DNA of 51,148 nucleotides. It comes from Deltaproteobacteria bacterium (GTDB lineage: Bacteria > Desulfobacterota > Desulfobacteria > Desulfobacterales > JAFDMD01). Shown here piece by piece: positions 1 to 8,220 of this stretch. Below the pieces are notes generated by a model. That model ran no database searches. It had not been told where the DNA came from and saw only the letters and a list, made by a program, of their open reading frames with translations. The translations under genes and the position numbers were made by a program. The stretch spans positions 1 through 51,148 of the forward strand of contig JAFDMF010000012.1 of NCBI GenBank assembly GCA_019306065.1, written 5' to 3'. Each line of letters begins with the position of its first letter. The first letter of the stretch is position 1.

Positions 1-2529
1 CGTTCCTATTTTTTCTATCTTTTTTTTTATGCCCAATTCCCGTTCGGAAAGTATTATCCATTCTTTATCGTCAACCTCTTTTATCTTTATAAAATCCTTC
101 TTTAAATTGTTTAATTCGGCTTTACTCTTTAAAGCAGCCGCGTTTAATTCTATTTGTTTCGGCTTGTTGTTTTGTATAAGCAGTATGTTTGTGTCAACGG
201 TTGAAGAATCAAATATGTCCGGACCTAAATCTATTAGTTGTAACGGATTTTTTAAAGCAAAAAAGCCTCTTAATTCTGCGCCGTAAGCCGCGCGCATCCA
301 TTTGTTAGAGGTTATGTAGCAAAGATGCCCGTTTTCGGATAAAAGGTTTATTCCTTTTTCGTAAAACAGAGCGTAAATGTCTCCTGTTCGCTTGAATGTT
401 TTATAATTTTGATCTTTATATAAATCCGCATATTTCTTTTTGTTGTCGTAGGCTTTTTGAAGCTGTATGTAGGGCGGATTTCCCAGAACAATATCAAAAT
501 CTTTAACCCCGAACATATATTTGGAATCAAACCAATCCGCAGGCTCGTTTTTAAACGGCTCCCAATTTATAATCTTTGAAACTTTGCCGGTTTTCGCCGC
601 ATTATCTATTTCTTTATCAACAATTATCTTATGAACGGCTTCAAACTCCTTTTTTAACTCCTCTTTTTTATCTCCGTAAGAAATTAAATATTTTTCGCTT
701 ATATATCCGAGTGTTTTTATATCTTTCGCTGTTTTTCCAAAATCAATGTCCCCCGCCATTCTTTTCTTCTTAAAGCTTTCCAATCCTATAAGAGTATTTG
801 CGGCGATAAATTTTAATTCCAAATTCGGCAGCGGAGCAATTCCTCTGTTTTTTTTATTATCGTTAATCTGTTCGTCAACTACTAATGTTAAAAAACATCG
901 GAGTTTGGATATTTCTGTCGCTATTGTTTGAATATCGGCTCCGAATATGGAATTGCGCACAATTCCTACTTTGCGTATGTATTCTACGGTTGAATTATCT
1001 AACTTTGCCTCTATCTCTTCTCTTAAATAAAAATCCGTTATTCTATCAAGCTGCTTTTTTTTCCATTTTTCCGCTTTCGGATCAATCTTTTCCAAAACCG
1101 TTTCTATTTTATGCAGTATGCCTATGGGAAAAGCGCCGGAACCGCATGCGGGGTCAAATATTTTCATCTTGTCCAAAGCCTCTAATATTTCATCCGCATA
1201 CTTAGTATAATTTACGTCATTATCCTTATCCTGAAATAAAAGACGCAAATTATCCTCTTTTATTCCGGTTTTTACCTTTAAATAATTTAACAAAGATTCT
1301 TCCGCCATATAATCTACTATCTTGCGCGGAGTATAAAAGCTTCCGGTAGAGTTTCTTACGCTTTTTTCTGTATCCGGGTCTATTTCCGCAAGCAAATTCT
1401 CAAATATTGTGCCGAGCATTTCCGGATCTATGCTTATCTCTATATCTTTTATGCTGTTTTCATCTATGGTAAAGTTAAATTGCCGCAATGTTTCAAACAG
1501 CTCGCGAAACCATTGGTTAGGTATTTTAAGATTATTAAGATATTTGGAAACTCCGGTTATATCGCCCGCCAAAACCTCGTAATAATCCTGCTGTTGAGGC
1601 TGAAATAATCCGCCGTTTAAAAAAGGAATTGTTTTATGCTCTTTATCTAACCAATCGCCGTTTCTTTCGTCTATTGGCTTGTTTAATATTTGAAAAAATA
1701 ACTTTTCTAAAAGATTATGATAATAAGGCGAAGCGGATTTTACCTTTTGCGGAGTAAGCCAGTTTGGGGGGATAAGCGATATGCCGTTTGCGGATTTTTT
1801 CTTTTTTAAAAACCATATAAATATTATTCTGCCGATTAACCTAACCGCAAACTCCCGATAAATTTTAAAATCTGTTTGTCTATCTACAGACGGCAGCTCT
1901 AACATCGGCTTGCCGCTTTTTTCGGAAACAAGGTCATAAAACGCGTCTTTAATCTTTGCGTAAAACTCTCTGTTTAAAGGCTCTACCTCAAACGCCTTTA
2001 AAATGCCGCTAACGCTGTTAAAATTACATCTTTTAACCTGTTCTTTAAAAGTTTTATTTGTTTTATCCGCCGCAGATACAAAATATGTGAAACGCTTAAA
2101 ACTTGTCCATTGTTTCTTCAAACTTCCGTAATCGGAATCTTCCGTTATAAAACTGAACCTGAAATTTTTATTTTTATGGTAAAATATAAAAAAAGCCGCC
2201 TCTTTTTGCTCTTGCTTTAAAATTGTTTTTGCTATTTCAAACTGCTTTTTTTTACCGCTTCTTTCCGAAAGATCTTTTAAAGTTTCCGCCGCTATTACTA
2301 TTAAATCTTGCGGCATATCTTTAAATAAACCTTCCGAATCTGTCAGCCGCGCCTCTCCTGCCTTTATAATATCTTTGTAATCTGCGGCTATTGCGGCGTT
2401 ATCATTAAAAAAGCCGGTAAAATCATCTTTTATCGGCTTAAATGTTTCTATTTTGTTTCTAAAAAAGTTTTCAAGGTTTTTAATCGAAAACTCGCATATT
2501 AATTTTTCAACTATATCTAATTCTGCCAT
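1..2529 (-). CDS. Type IIG restriction-modification enzyme (Eco57I-like N6-adenine methyltransferase), 3' end cut by the window edge
   Basis: An open frame of 843 codons runs on the minus strand from ATG at 2529 to base 1 without a stop, so the C-terminus lies outside the window. I translated it directly. It carries an SAM-binding motif I (DPACGSGAFPIG, about residue 458) and the amino-methyltransferase catalytic motif NPPY (about residue 683), with YTPRKIVDYM just before motif I, as in Eco57I-type enzymes that fuse cleavage and adenine methylation in one chain. The first ~400 residues would hold the nuclease and helical parts; I did not identify the nuclease residues with certainty. The target-recognition domain is expected in the missing part. 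Family members are usually about 1,000-1,200 residues. PglX-type BREX methylases share these motifs, but no other BREX gene is visible. An Rpn-family gene lies 117 bases upstream on the same strand. Confidence 0.88.
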   Translation of the reverse strand, partial: MAELDIVEKLICEFSIKNLENFFRNKIETFKPIKDDFTGFFNDNAAIAADYKDIIKAGEARLTDSEGLFKDMPQDLIVIAAETLKDLSERSGKKKQFEIAKTILKQEQKEAAFFIFYHKNKNFRFSFITEDSDYGSLKKQWTSFKRFTYFVSAADKTNKTFKEQVKRCNFNSVSGILKAFEVEPLNREFYAKIKDAFYDLVSEKSGKPMLELPSVDRQTDFKIYREFAVRLIGRIIFIWFLKKKKSANGISLIPPNWLTPQKVKSASPYYHNLLEKLFFQILNKPIDERNGDWLDKEHKTIPFLNGGLFQPQQQDYYEVLAGDITGVSKYLNNLKIPNQWFRELFETLRQFNFTIDENSIKDIEISIDPEMLGTIFENLLAEIDPDTEKSVRNSTGSFYTPRKIVDYMAEESLLNYLKVKTGIKEDNLRLLFQDKDNDVNYTKYADEILEALDKMKIFDPACGSGAFPIGILHKIETVLEKIDPKAEKWKKKQLDRITDFYLREEIEAKLDNSTVEYIRKVGIVRNSIFGADIQTIATEISKLRCFLTLVVDEQINDNKKNRGIAPLPNLELKFIAANTLIGLESFKKKRMAGDIDFGKTAKDIKTLGYISEKYLISYGDKKEELKKEFEAVHKIIVDKEIDNAAKTGKVSKIINWEPFKNEPADWFDSKYMFGVKDFDIVLGNPPYIQLQKAYDNKKKYADLYKDQNYKTFKRTGDIYALFYEKGINLLSENGHLCYITSNKWMRAAYGAELRGFFALKNPLQLIDLGPDIFDSSTVDTNILLIQNNKPKQIELNAAALKSKAELNNLKKDFIKIKEVDDKEWIILSERELGIKKKIEKIGT

Positions 2530-2569
2530 AATCGTTTTAAAACGCCTTTTCTCCGTTTATATTTAAAAC

Positions 2570-2606
2570 AAAGCGGAAACGCTGCATACAATGTCTCCGC
2601 CGCTTT
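2570..2606 (-). terminator. Hairpin between the Rpn gene and the type IIG gene
   Basis: A 7-bp inverted repeat (AAAGCGG / CCGCTTT) lies 41 bases after the Rpn stop codon, followed in the minus direction by GTTTT. It is a weak candidate for an intrinsic terminator of the Rpn transcript and could work in both directions. Confidence 0.4.
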
Positions 2607-2646
2607 TTATATATTCCTTGCCCCTCTTATCTTTCTTCCTTTCTTA

Positions 2647-3654
2647 TTATAAATTAAGCCGAAAACTTTCAATCGAAGGCTCGGTTACCGCGCTTTTATG
2701 AATCTTTTTTAATTTTGCAATATCGTTTAACTCGTTAATTTTTTGTAAAATAGAAAAAGGAACTTTTTCAAAACGTATCTCAAGAGTTTCAATTATTACC
2801 TCTTTAATGCTTGTAAGCATTCCCTGCTGCTTTCCTTGCTGCTTCCCTTGCCGTATTCCTTGCAAAATTCCCTGCTGCTTTCCTTGCAAAATTCCCTGTT
2901 GTATTCCTTTTTCCACACCGAATCTTTCTACGCTTGTAATGTAAGGCATTTTTTTATCCTCCTCATGTTGCGAGATTTCTTCTATAAAACTTTTTTCAAG
3001 CTCTTTCGGCAACCTCATTAACCAATCTATAAAACCGAACAGATTTATTATATCCTGTTTTTTATAACCCTTTTCATAAAGCATTTTTAAAAGGGTCATT
3101 TTCCATATTTTTCTGCTTTTGTAATTGCCTTTTGTCTCTTTTGTTTTTAAATGCGCCATTACTACTATGGCAAATCTGTTTTTCGAAGCTTTTAATTTAT
3201 CCCATTGCTTCGCATAATCAAGTAACTTTACAGACGGAAACTTAACGCTTATTTTGTATCCCCAAAGTTGATCTTTATATTCGTCCGGTCTCCAATTTTT
3301 ATTTTCATCTGCAAATACCGCCAATGTTACGGGGCGTTTGTTATATTTATCGAATATTCTGTAATTGTAAATATAAAGTCTTTTTGCAAAACTCGGCTCA
3401 TAATACCCCTGAACCTCTACATGTATTAATACCCATTCCTCTTTGCCGTCTTTTCTCCATACTTTAACAAGCTTATCTGCAAATCTTTTTCCTATTTTTG
3501 CATCTTGAACTATCCGGCTCAACTCTTTATCTAAAAAGGTATGCTTTTTGCTCCAGTCTATGTTGCGAGCAGGAACGGGAAAGAAGAATTTCATAAAATC
3601 TTTAAAGTATTCTTCAAGCATATCTTTCCATGGGGTATCGTAATCGTCTTGCAT
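2647..3654 (-). CDS. Rpn-family PD-(D/E)XK nuclease / putative transposase
   Basis: A 335-residue protein of the recombination-promoting nuclease (Rpn, PDDEXK transposase-like) family. The nuclease core is at residues ~40-110: an acidic residue in FADKLVKVW, then HVEVQGYYEP giving the E-x-Q variant of the E-x-K motif, then the family's YNYRIFDKYN segment. Residues ~250-280 are a glutamine-glycine repeat (GIQQG, GKQQG, GILQG), typical of these proteins and reflected in the repetitive DNA at about 2820-2900. E. coli Rpn proteins are DNases linked to recombination, and recent work also treats them as defence genes; which applies here is unknown. A deleted second copy of this locus lies at 31152-31300. 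The gene stands alone and is not clearly an operon with the type IIG gene. Confidence 0.85.
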   Translation of the reverse strand: MQDDYDTPWKDMLEEYFKDFMKFFFPVPARNIDWSKKHTFLDKELSRIVQDAKIGKRFADKLVKVWRKDGKEEWVLIHVEVQGYYEPSFAKRLYIYNYRIFDKYNKRPVTLAVFADENKNWRPDEYKDQLWGYKISVKFPSVKLLDYAKQWDKLKASKNRFAIVVMAHLKTKETKGNYKSRKIWKMTLLKMLYEKGYKKQDIINLFGFIDWLMRLPKELEKSFIEEISQHEEDKKMPYITSVERFGVEKGIQQGILQGKQQGILQGIRQGKQQGKQQGMLTSIKEVIIETLEIRFEKVPFSILQKINELNDIAKLKKIHKSAVTEPSIESFRLNL

Positions 3655-3909
3655 AATATTGCGCTTTCTTTTATTTTAAAAAAACTTTAATACAAAAGAA
3701 TAGCAAACTCAAGGGTAAAAGGGACAGAGTGAAAAAGTAGAGCCCTCTTTACAAATCGAATTCTTAATTACGGTTTATTTTTATTATTCATTGAGTTATA
3801 GACTATATGTTTTTTTTATTTAAAATTTTTATCCTATAAAAAAACCTGTTACAGACACAAATAAACTCGGATATCTCCGAACCAATATAAACGCGGAGGA
3901 AGAATTAAA

Positions 3910-4791
3910 ATGATAAAAAGTATGACCTCTTATGCGACTTATGAAAAAGCCTTTGAAGATATTTCGGTAACCGTAGAGATAAAAACATATAACGGCAGAT
4001 TTTTAGATGCCGTTTTAAAAGCATACCCTTATTCTTATAATATTTTTGAAGACAAAATTAAAAAAATCGTATCCGACTATATTGTTCGGGGCAGAGTTGA
4101 AATAAGGCTTAAAATAGAAAATAAGGCTCCGGAAAGCGTAAAGTTTAGCATAGACAAACAAAAAGCCGAAAATTATTATGCGGCATTACTCGAAATATGC
4201 GAAACCTTAAATTTAAACGCTTCGGTTTTGCCAAAACTTGTTTTAAAACATCCGGGTATTATTAAACCGGAAGAACCAGACGCAGATCACGAAAAACTGC
4301 TTGAGCCGATTATTTTTTGTATAAAAAAAGCGCTTGAAGATCTTAATATAATGAGAAAAAAAGAAGGGGATTTTATAGCCGCAGATTTAAAAACAAGAAT
4401 AGCCTTTATTAAAGAAAAGCTTAACGCTATTGAAGCGGAAGCCTCAGAAGTTACGAAAGCTTACGGAAAAAAGCTTATGGAAAGAATAAAAGATATTGTT
4501 GATATGATTGATATAGATGAAAACAGAATTGCGCAGGAAAGCGCTATTTTTGCCGATAAAAGCGATATTACCGAAGAAATTGTAAGGGCGCGCAGCCATT
4601 TAAAGCAATTTGAAAACTTTATAGATGCAGACGCTTCGGAAGGAAGAAAAATAAATTTTCTTATACAAGAACTTAACAGAGAGTTTAATACCATAGGCTC
4701 TAAAACAACCGAATTTAAAGCGGCTTCCATAGTAATTGAGGTTAAAGCGGAATTGGAAAAAATCAGAGAACAGATTCAAAATGCAGAGTAG
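3910..4791 (+). CDS. yicC: YicC/YloC-family endoribonuclease
   Basis: A 293-residue protein of the YicC family, which in E. coli acts as an endoribonuclease on RNA. The N-terminal half opens with IKSMTSYA and KTYNGRFLD (family pattern MTGFG ... NHRFLD). The C-terminal half carries GRKINFLIQELNREFNTIGSK (with one variant residue), the family hallmark, at residues ~240-260. Length matches the family. ATG at 3910 follows a strong GGAGGA. In many bacteria yicC lies next to gmk and rpoZ; here it is followed after five bases by pgi, so the two are probably co-transcribed. Nothing appears truncated. Confidence 0.95.
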   Translation: MIKSMTSYATYEKAFEDISVTVEIKTYNGRFLDAVLKAYPYSYNIFEDKIKKIVSDYIVRGRVEIRLKIENKAPESVKFSIDKQKAENYYAALLEICETLNLNASVLPKLVLKHPGIIKPEEPDADHEKLLEPIIFCIKKALEDLNIMRKKEGDFIAADLKTRIAFIKEKLNAIEAEASEVTKAYGKKLMERIKDIVDMIDIDENRIAQESAIFADKSDITEEIVRARSHLKQFENFIDADASEGRKINFLIQELNREFNTIGSKTTEFKAASIVIEVKAELEKIREQIQNAE

Positions 4792-4796
4792 TAAAT

Positions 4797-6452
4797 ATGA
4801 CAAATACATTTAACCCTTACGGCTTGCCTGCGGAAAAAAAGCTTGCACAACATTTTGAAAAGATAAAACAGATCAAAATAAAAGACCTTTTTGTAAAAGA
4901 CCCCAAAAGGTTTGAGAAATTTTCGATAAAAGACGGAGAGCTTTTTGCAGATTATTCCAAAAATATTATAACCGAAAAAACTTTGGAACTGCTGTTTGAG
5001 TTTGCGGAACAATCCGGTTTGAAACAGGCAATAGAAGATATGTTTCTCGGCAAAAAGATTAACGCTACGGAACAAAGAGCGGTTTTACATACTGCCGCGA
5101 GGAGCTTTTTAAAAGAAGATGATTCGGTTATATCAGACGGAGTTGACATAACCGCCGGTTTGCGCGAACTTTTTGAAAAAATTGCCGATTTTACAAAAAA
5201 AATAACCGCTGGAACCATAAGAGGCGCTTCCGGAAAAATCTTTACGAATATTATTAATATAGGCATAGGAGGCTCCGAATTAGGACCTAAACTTTTGGTT
5301 TCCGCTCTTAAAACTTTCGGAAATAAAAACTTAAAGGTTAAATTTATATCAAGCCCGGATCCTTCGCATGCAACAGAGGCATTAAAACAAATTAATCCCG
5401 AAACGACGTTATTTATTGTAGTATCAAAATCTTTTACCACAAAAGAAACCCTTTTAAATTATAAAACCGCCCGCAAATGGCTGCTTAATGCAGGCATACA
5501 AAAAGAGGATTTAAAAAAACATTTTGTCGCGGTATCCGAAAATAAAAAAGAGGCTTTAAATTCCGGTATTTTGCCAAATTATTTTTTTAAAACCGAAAGT
5601 TTTATTAACGGAAGATGCAGCATTTGGTCCGGCGCGGGACTTTGCCCCTGTATATTTTTAGGCGCGGATATTTTTACGGATTTTTTATCCGGCGCATATC
5701 AAATGGATATTCATTTCAGACGCCAGCCTTTTGAAAAAAATCTACCGATAATTTTAGGGCTTATAGATATATGGTATTATAATTTTTTTAACGCTCAAAC
5801 TTGGGCGGTTTTTCCTTACGAACAGGCTTTATCCGTACTTCCTTTTTATGCGGCGCAGCTTTGTATGGAAAGCAACGGCAAATCCGTTGACAGGCAAGGA
5901 AAAAAAATAAATTACCACACCGCCCCAATAGTATGGGGCATGCCGGCGCCCGGCGCTCAGCATTCCTGCTTTCAGGCGCTTCATCAAGGAACAAGATTTA
6001 CTCCCGCAGACCTTTTATCTCCGGCTCTTACGCAAAACGGAAACAAAAATGTAGAAATTCTTGCGGCAAATCATTTTGCTCAGGCGGAAGTTTTAATGAA
6101 CGGAAAAACCCAAGCCGAAATTTATAATGAATTAAAAAAAACAGGCGCATCGGACTCTTTTATAAAAAAAACCGCGCCATTCGGAATTATTCAAGGAAAC
6201 AGCCCTTCAACCTCCTTTATTTATAAAAAGCTTACTCCGCATCTTTTGGGCAAACTTATTGCAATGTATGAGCACAGAATTTTTGTTCAAGGAATTTTAT
6301 GGAATATCTTTAGTTTTGATCAATGGGGAGTGGAAGCGGGCAAACAAATGGCGGATAAAATTTTATCCGAATTAAAACAACAAAACAAAAAGCCAAAGCG
6401 CGACAGCTCAACTGCAGGGCTTATTAATACATTTAAAAAATTTCAAGAATAA
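4797..6452 (+). CDS. pgi: Glucose-6-phosphate isomerase
   Basis: A 551-residue phosphoglucose isomerase of the long bacterial type, interconverting glucose-6-phosphate and fructose-6-phosphate in the cytoplasm. Visible family marks are RAVLHTAAR (~residues 97-105), the sugar-phosphate-binding segment IGIGGSELGPKLL (~155-167), SKSFTTKET (~213-221), the active-site GAGLCPC region, and GVEAGK near the C-terminus (DQWGVEAGKQMA, ~508-520). Length is normal for E. coli-like Pgi. The start has only a weak ribosome site and lies five bases after yicC, so translation may be coupled. A structured repeat follows the stop and separates it from the convergent ATP-grasp gene. Confidence 0.97.
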   Translation: MTNTFNPYGLPAEKKLAQHFEKIKQIKIKDLFVKDPKRFEKFSIKDGELFADYSKNIITEKTLELLFEFAEQSGLKQAIEDMFLGKKINATEQRAVLHTAARSFLKEDDSVISDGVDITAGLRELFEKIADFTKKITAGTIRGASGKIFTNIINIGIGGSELGPKLLVSALKTFGNKNLKVKFISSPDPSHATEALKQINPETTLFIVVSKSFTTKETLLNYKTARKWLLNAGIQKEDLKKHFVAVSENKKEALNSGILPNYFFKTESFINGRCSIWSGAGLCPCIFLGADIFTDFLSGAYQMDIHFRRQPFEKNLPIILGLIDIWYYNFFNAQTWAVFPYEQALSVLPFYAAQLCMESNGKSVDRQGKKINYHTAPIVWGMPAPGAQHSCFQALHQGTRFTPADLLSPALTQNGNKNVEILAANHFAQAEVLMNGKTQAEIYNELKKTGASDSFIKKTAPFGIIQGNSPSTSFIYKKLTPHLLGKLIAMYEHRIFVQGILWNIFSFDQWGVEAGKQMADKILSELKQQNKKPKRDSSTAGLINTFKKFQE

Positions 6453-6509
6453 CGGAGATACAAACGGGCAAAATATAAAGTTATGCGGCAAACTTTAAGC
6501 AAATGATAA

Positions 6510-6652
6510 AAGCCCGCCGCATAACAAAGTAGTTTGTTCGGTTTCAAGGCAAAGAAAATTTTTAACCGCAGAAATATATGAAATATTTCGAGGATTAAAA
6601 ATTTTCTTTCAACGCCGAAAACGGGCAAACTACGAAGTTATGCAGCGGGCTT
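6510..6652. repeat. Long covarying hairpin element, copy 1 (most complete, with 41223-41362)
   Basis: A 143-base imperfect palindrome. Outer arms pair as AAGCCCGC, GCATAAC, GTAGTTTG and TTTC blocks separated by 1-3 mismatches. An inner arm pairs AAAGAAAATTTTTAA perfectly. The apex is a small stem (GAAATAT / ATATTTC). The conserved core strings are TTTTAACCGCAG on the left and CGAGGATTAAAA on the right, shared with the copies at 27356 and 41223. It fills the gap between pgi and the convergent ATP-grasp gene and ends two bases before that gene's stop codon, so it may serve as a two-way transcript end. Confidence 0.8.
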
Positions 6653-6654
6653 TT

Positions 6655-7434
6655 TTATATTTCGTTTTTATCTATCTTACCTTCCATAAGCTTTACATAA
6701 TCTATGCCGGCAGCCTTAAAACCCTGCTTTCCATATTTAATATTTGCCTCCAATATATAATATTTTTTCTTGTACTCGCATACGTCAATACCGGCGTCGT
6801 CAAAACCGCATTTTTGCGCGGCGTACTCCGCAAATTCCACAGCTTCTTTCGGAATATTTTCAAAAGATATTATACCCCCTGCAGATACGTTTGTTTTAAA
6901 ATTTTCGGCATAAGCTGTTCTAAAATATGCAATAACCGCTTTACCGCCTATTATCACAACCCTTATATCCCGTTTTATAGGAAGATATTCCTGTATATAA
7001 GCTATTTTTGTATTTTTAAGATATTCTCGAAGTTCCTCTTTATCTTTTATAAGATAAACCCCTCTGCCCATTGCAGAACCGCGCGGTATTTTTGCTATAA
7101 ACGGATATTTAAACAATTCCGTAATGCGCTCTCTTTTAAAAGCGTAAAAAACCTTTGTTTTCGGATGAGAAATCCCCAATACTTGAAATAAAGCGGTCTG
7201 TTTTATCTTATCTTGCGCATACTTGTAATTATGATAACTCGGAAACATCGGAATTTTTGCGGTATTTAAAATATCCGCATAAAATGCCGTAGGATAATAG
7301 ATCTTTTCTCCGCTTATAATCCTGCTTTGCTGCTCTTTGGCATAAGCGGAAAAATTTGTTTTTAGCCCCAAAGTTATTACGTTACGGCAGTCTTTTAAGC
7401 GTTTTCCTATAGCTATCGCTTTATTCTCTTTCAA
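6655..7434 (-). CDS. ATP-grasp domain protein (RimK-like)
   Basis: A 259-residue protein with an ATP-grasp fold of the RimK type. Visible parts are FIAKIPRGSAMGRGVYLI (ATP-binding lysine and glycine loop, ~residues 112-130), YIQEYLPIKRDIRVVIIGGKAVIAYFR (~147-173, the usual Q/E-[FY]-I ... DIRV-V-G), and YILEANIKYG (~227-236, metal-binding Glu/Asn). Enzymes of this class join a carboxylate to an amine or thiol at the cost of ATP; the substrate cannot be read from the sequence. The chosen start is TTG at 7434, just after the lolA stop, with GGGGCGGAG about ten bases upstream; this implies coupling to lolA. Confidence 0.82.
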   Translation of the reverse strand: MKENKAIAIGKRLKDCRNVITLGLKTNFSAYAKEQQSRIISGEKIYYPTAFYADILNTAKIPMFPSYHNYKYAQDKIKQTALFQVLGISHPKTKVFYAFKRERITELFKYPFIAKIPRGSAMGRGVYLIKDKEELREYLKNTKIAYIQEYLPIKRDIRVVIIGGKAVIAYFRTAYAENFKTNVSAGGIISFENIPKEAVEFAEYAAQKCGFDDAGIDVCEYKKKYYILEANIKYGKQGFKAAGIDYVKLMEGKIDKNEI

Positions 7435-7439
7435 ATAAA

Positions 7440-8096
7440 CTACTCCGCCCCCTCTTCGTAACGAATAACTTCCGCTCCTTTCGGTATGATAAAATCAAAC
7501 TCCGAATCCGGTATATCGTTTAATAATTTTACATTTTTAAATTCCAAACTATTCTCATCGTCATAAGCGTTATAAGTGGAAATCCCTACAATATCCAAGC
7601 TTTTGGCAGATATTAAAAGATAAACTGAACTAATATTCGGATTCTCTTTAACAGGCAAAAGTCTAAAACGATATATATTATCTTTTATCTTTCCTTCGGG
7701 AGTAATTTCAAAATTTTTCCGCAAATTCTTTATATCCGTTAAGAAACTGCCTCCTCGTCCGTTTTTAAAAAAAGCTTCGGCTTTTCCGGTAGTAACCTGA
7801 TTATCTTTTTCATTATAAATCCAAAAAGTTTTACCGTCCGATACCGCCTCTTGAACCTCCGGAGTATAATATTTCCAGCACATCTTATAAGGAGGCTTAA
7901 AAATAATATAACCGGAAGCCTTATCCGTCATATCCATAGATTTTAAAGATGTTGTTTGAACAAATGACGCGGAAAATGCTCTGAAGCCGTATTTTGATAT
8001 AACCTTATCCATCATCTCGTCCGGATCAAGCGCAAACGCCGCGCCGCAAAAAGCATAAAAAACAAATAACGACAAAAAAAATATTTTTTTTAACAT
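7440..8096 (-). CDS. lolA: Outer-membrane lipoprotein carrier protein LolA
   Basis: A 218-residue protein with a clear Sec signal peptide (MLKKIFFLSLFVFYAFCGAA, cleavage near AFA-LD) followed by a LolA-type half-barrel. Family marks are SASFVQTT (~41-48), SGYIIFKPPYKMCWKY (~60-75), DGKTFWIYN (~86-94) and the C-terminal FDFIIPKGAEVI. LolA ferries lipoproteins across the periplasm from LolCDE to the outer membrane, so the host has an outer membrane. The next gene downstream, an ATP-grasp protein, starts six bases after the stop. No strong ribosome site is seen. Confidence 0.92.
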   Translation of the reverse strand: MLKKIFFLSLFVFYAFCGAAFALDPDEMMDKVISKYGFRAFSASFVQTTSLKSMDMTDKASGYIIFKPPYKMCWKYYTPEVQEAVSDGKTFWIYNEKDNQVTTGKAEAFFKNGRGGSFLTDIKNLRKNFEITPEGKIKDNIYRFRLLPVKENPNISSVYLLISAKSLDIVGISTYNAYDDENSLEFKNVKLLNDIPDSEFDFIIPKGAEVIRYEEGAE

Positions 8097-8220
8097 AATA
8101 CTTGCCTAATCTTAAATAGTTTATTAATAAAAAAGGTTTAAATTTAAAGGGTGATTTTATATCTAAAAAAGTTAATAAATCCAACCTATACACTATATTG
8201 AAAAAAAGGAAACTGAAAAA

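Noticed and set aside
29-1205. Several plus-strand frames at the left end
   Set aside because: They are antisense to the continuous 843-codon type IIG frame, which carries clear methyltransferase motifs.
2820-2905. Short tandem repeats as a CRISPR array or minisatellite
   Set aside because: They are the DNA behind the Gln-Gly repeats of the Rpn protein; no unique spacers.
6640-7191. 183-codon plus-strand open frame
   Set aside because: It is antisense to the ATP-grasp gene, rich in Phe, Tyr and Ile from the reverse of AT-rich coding DNA, and has no family motif.
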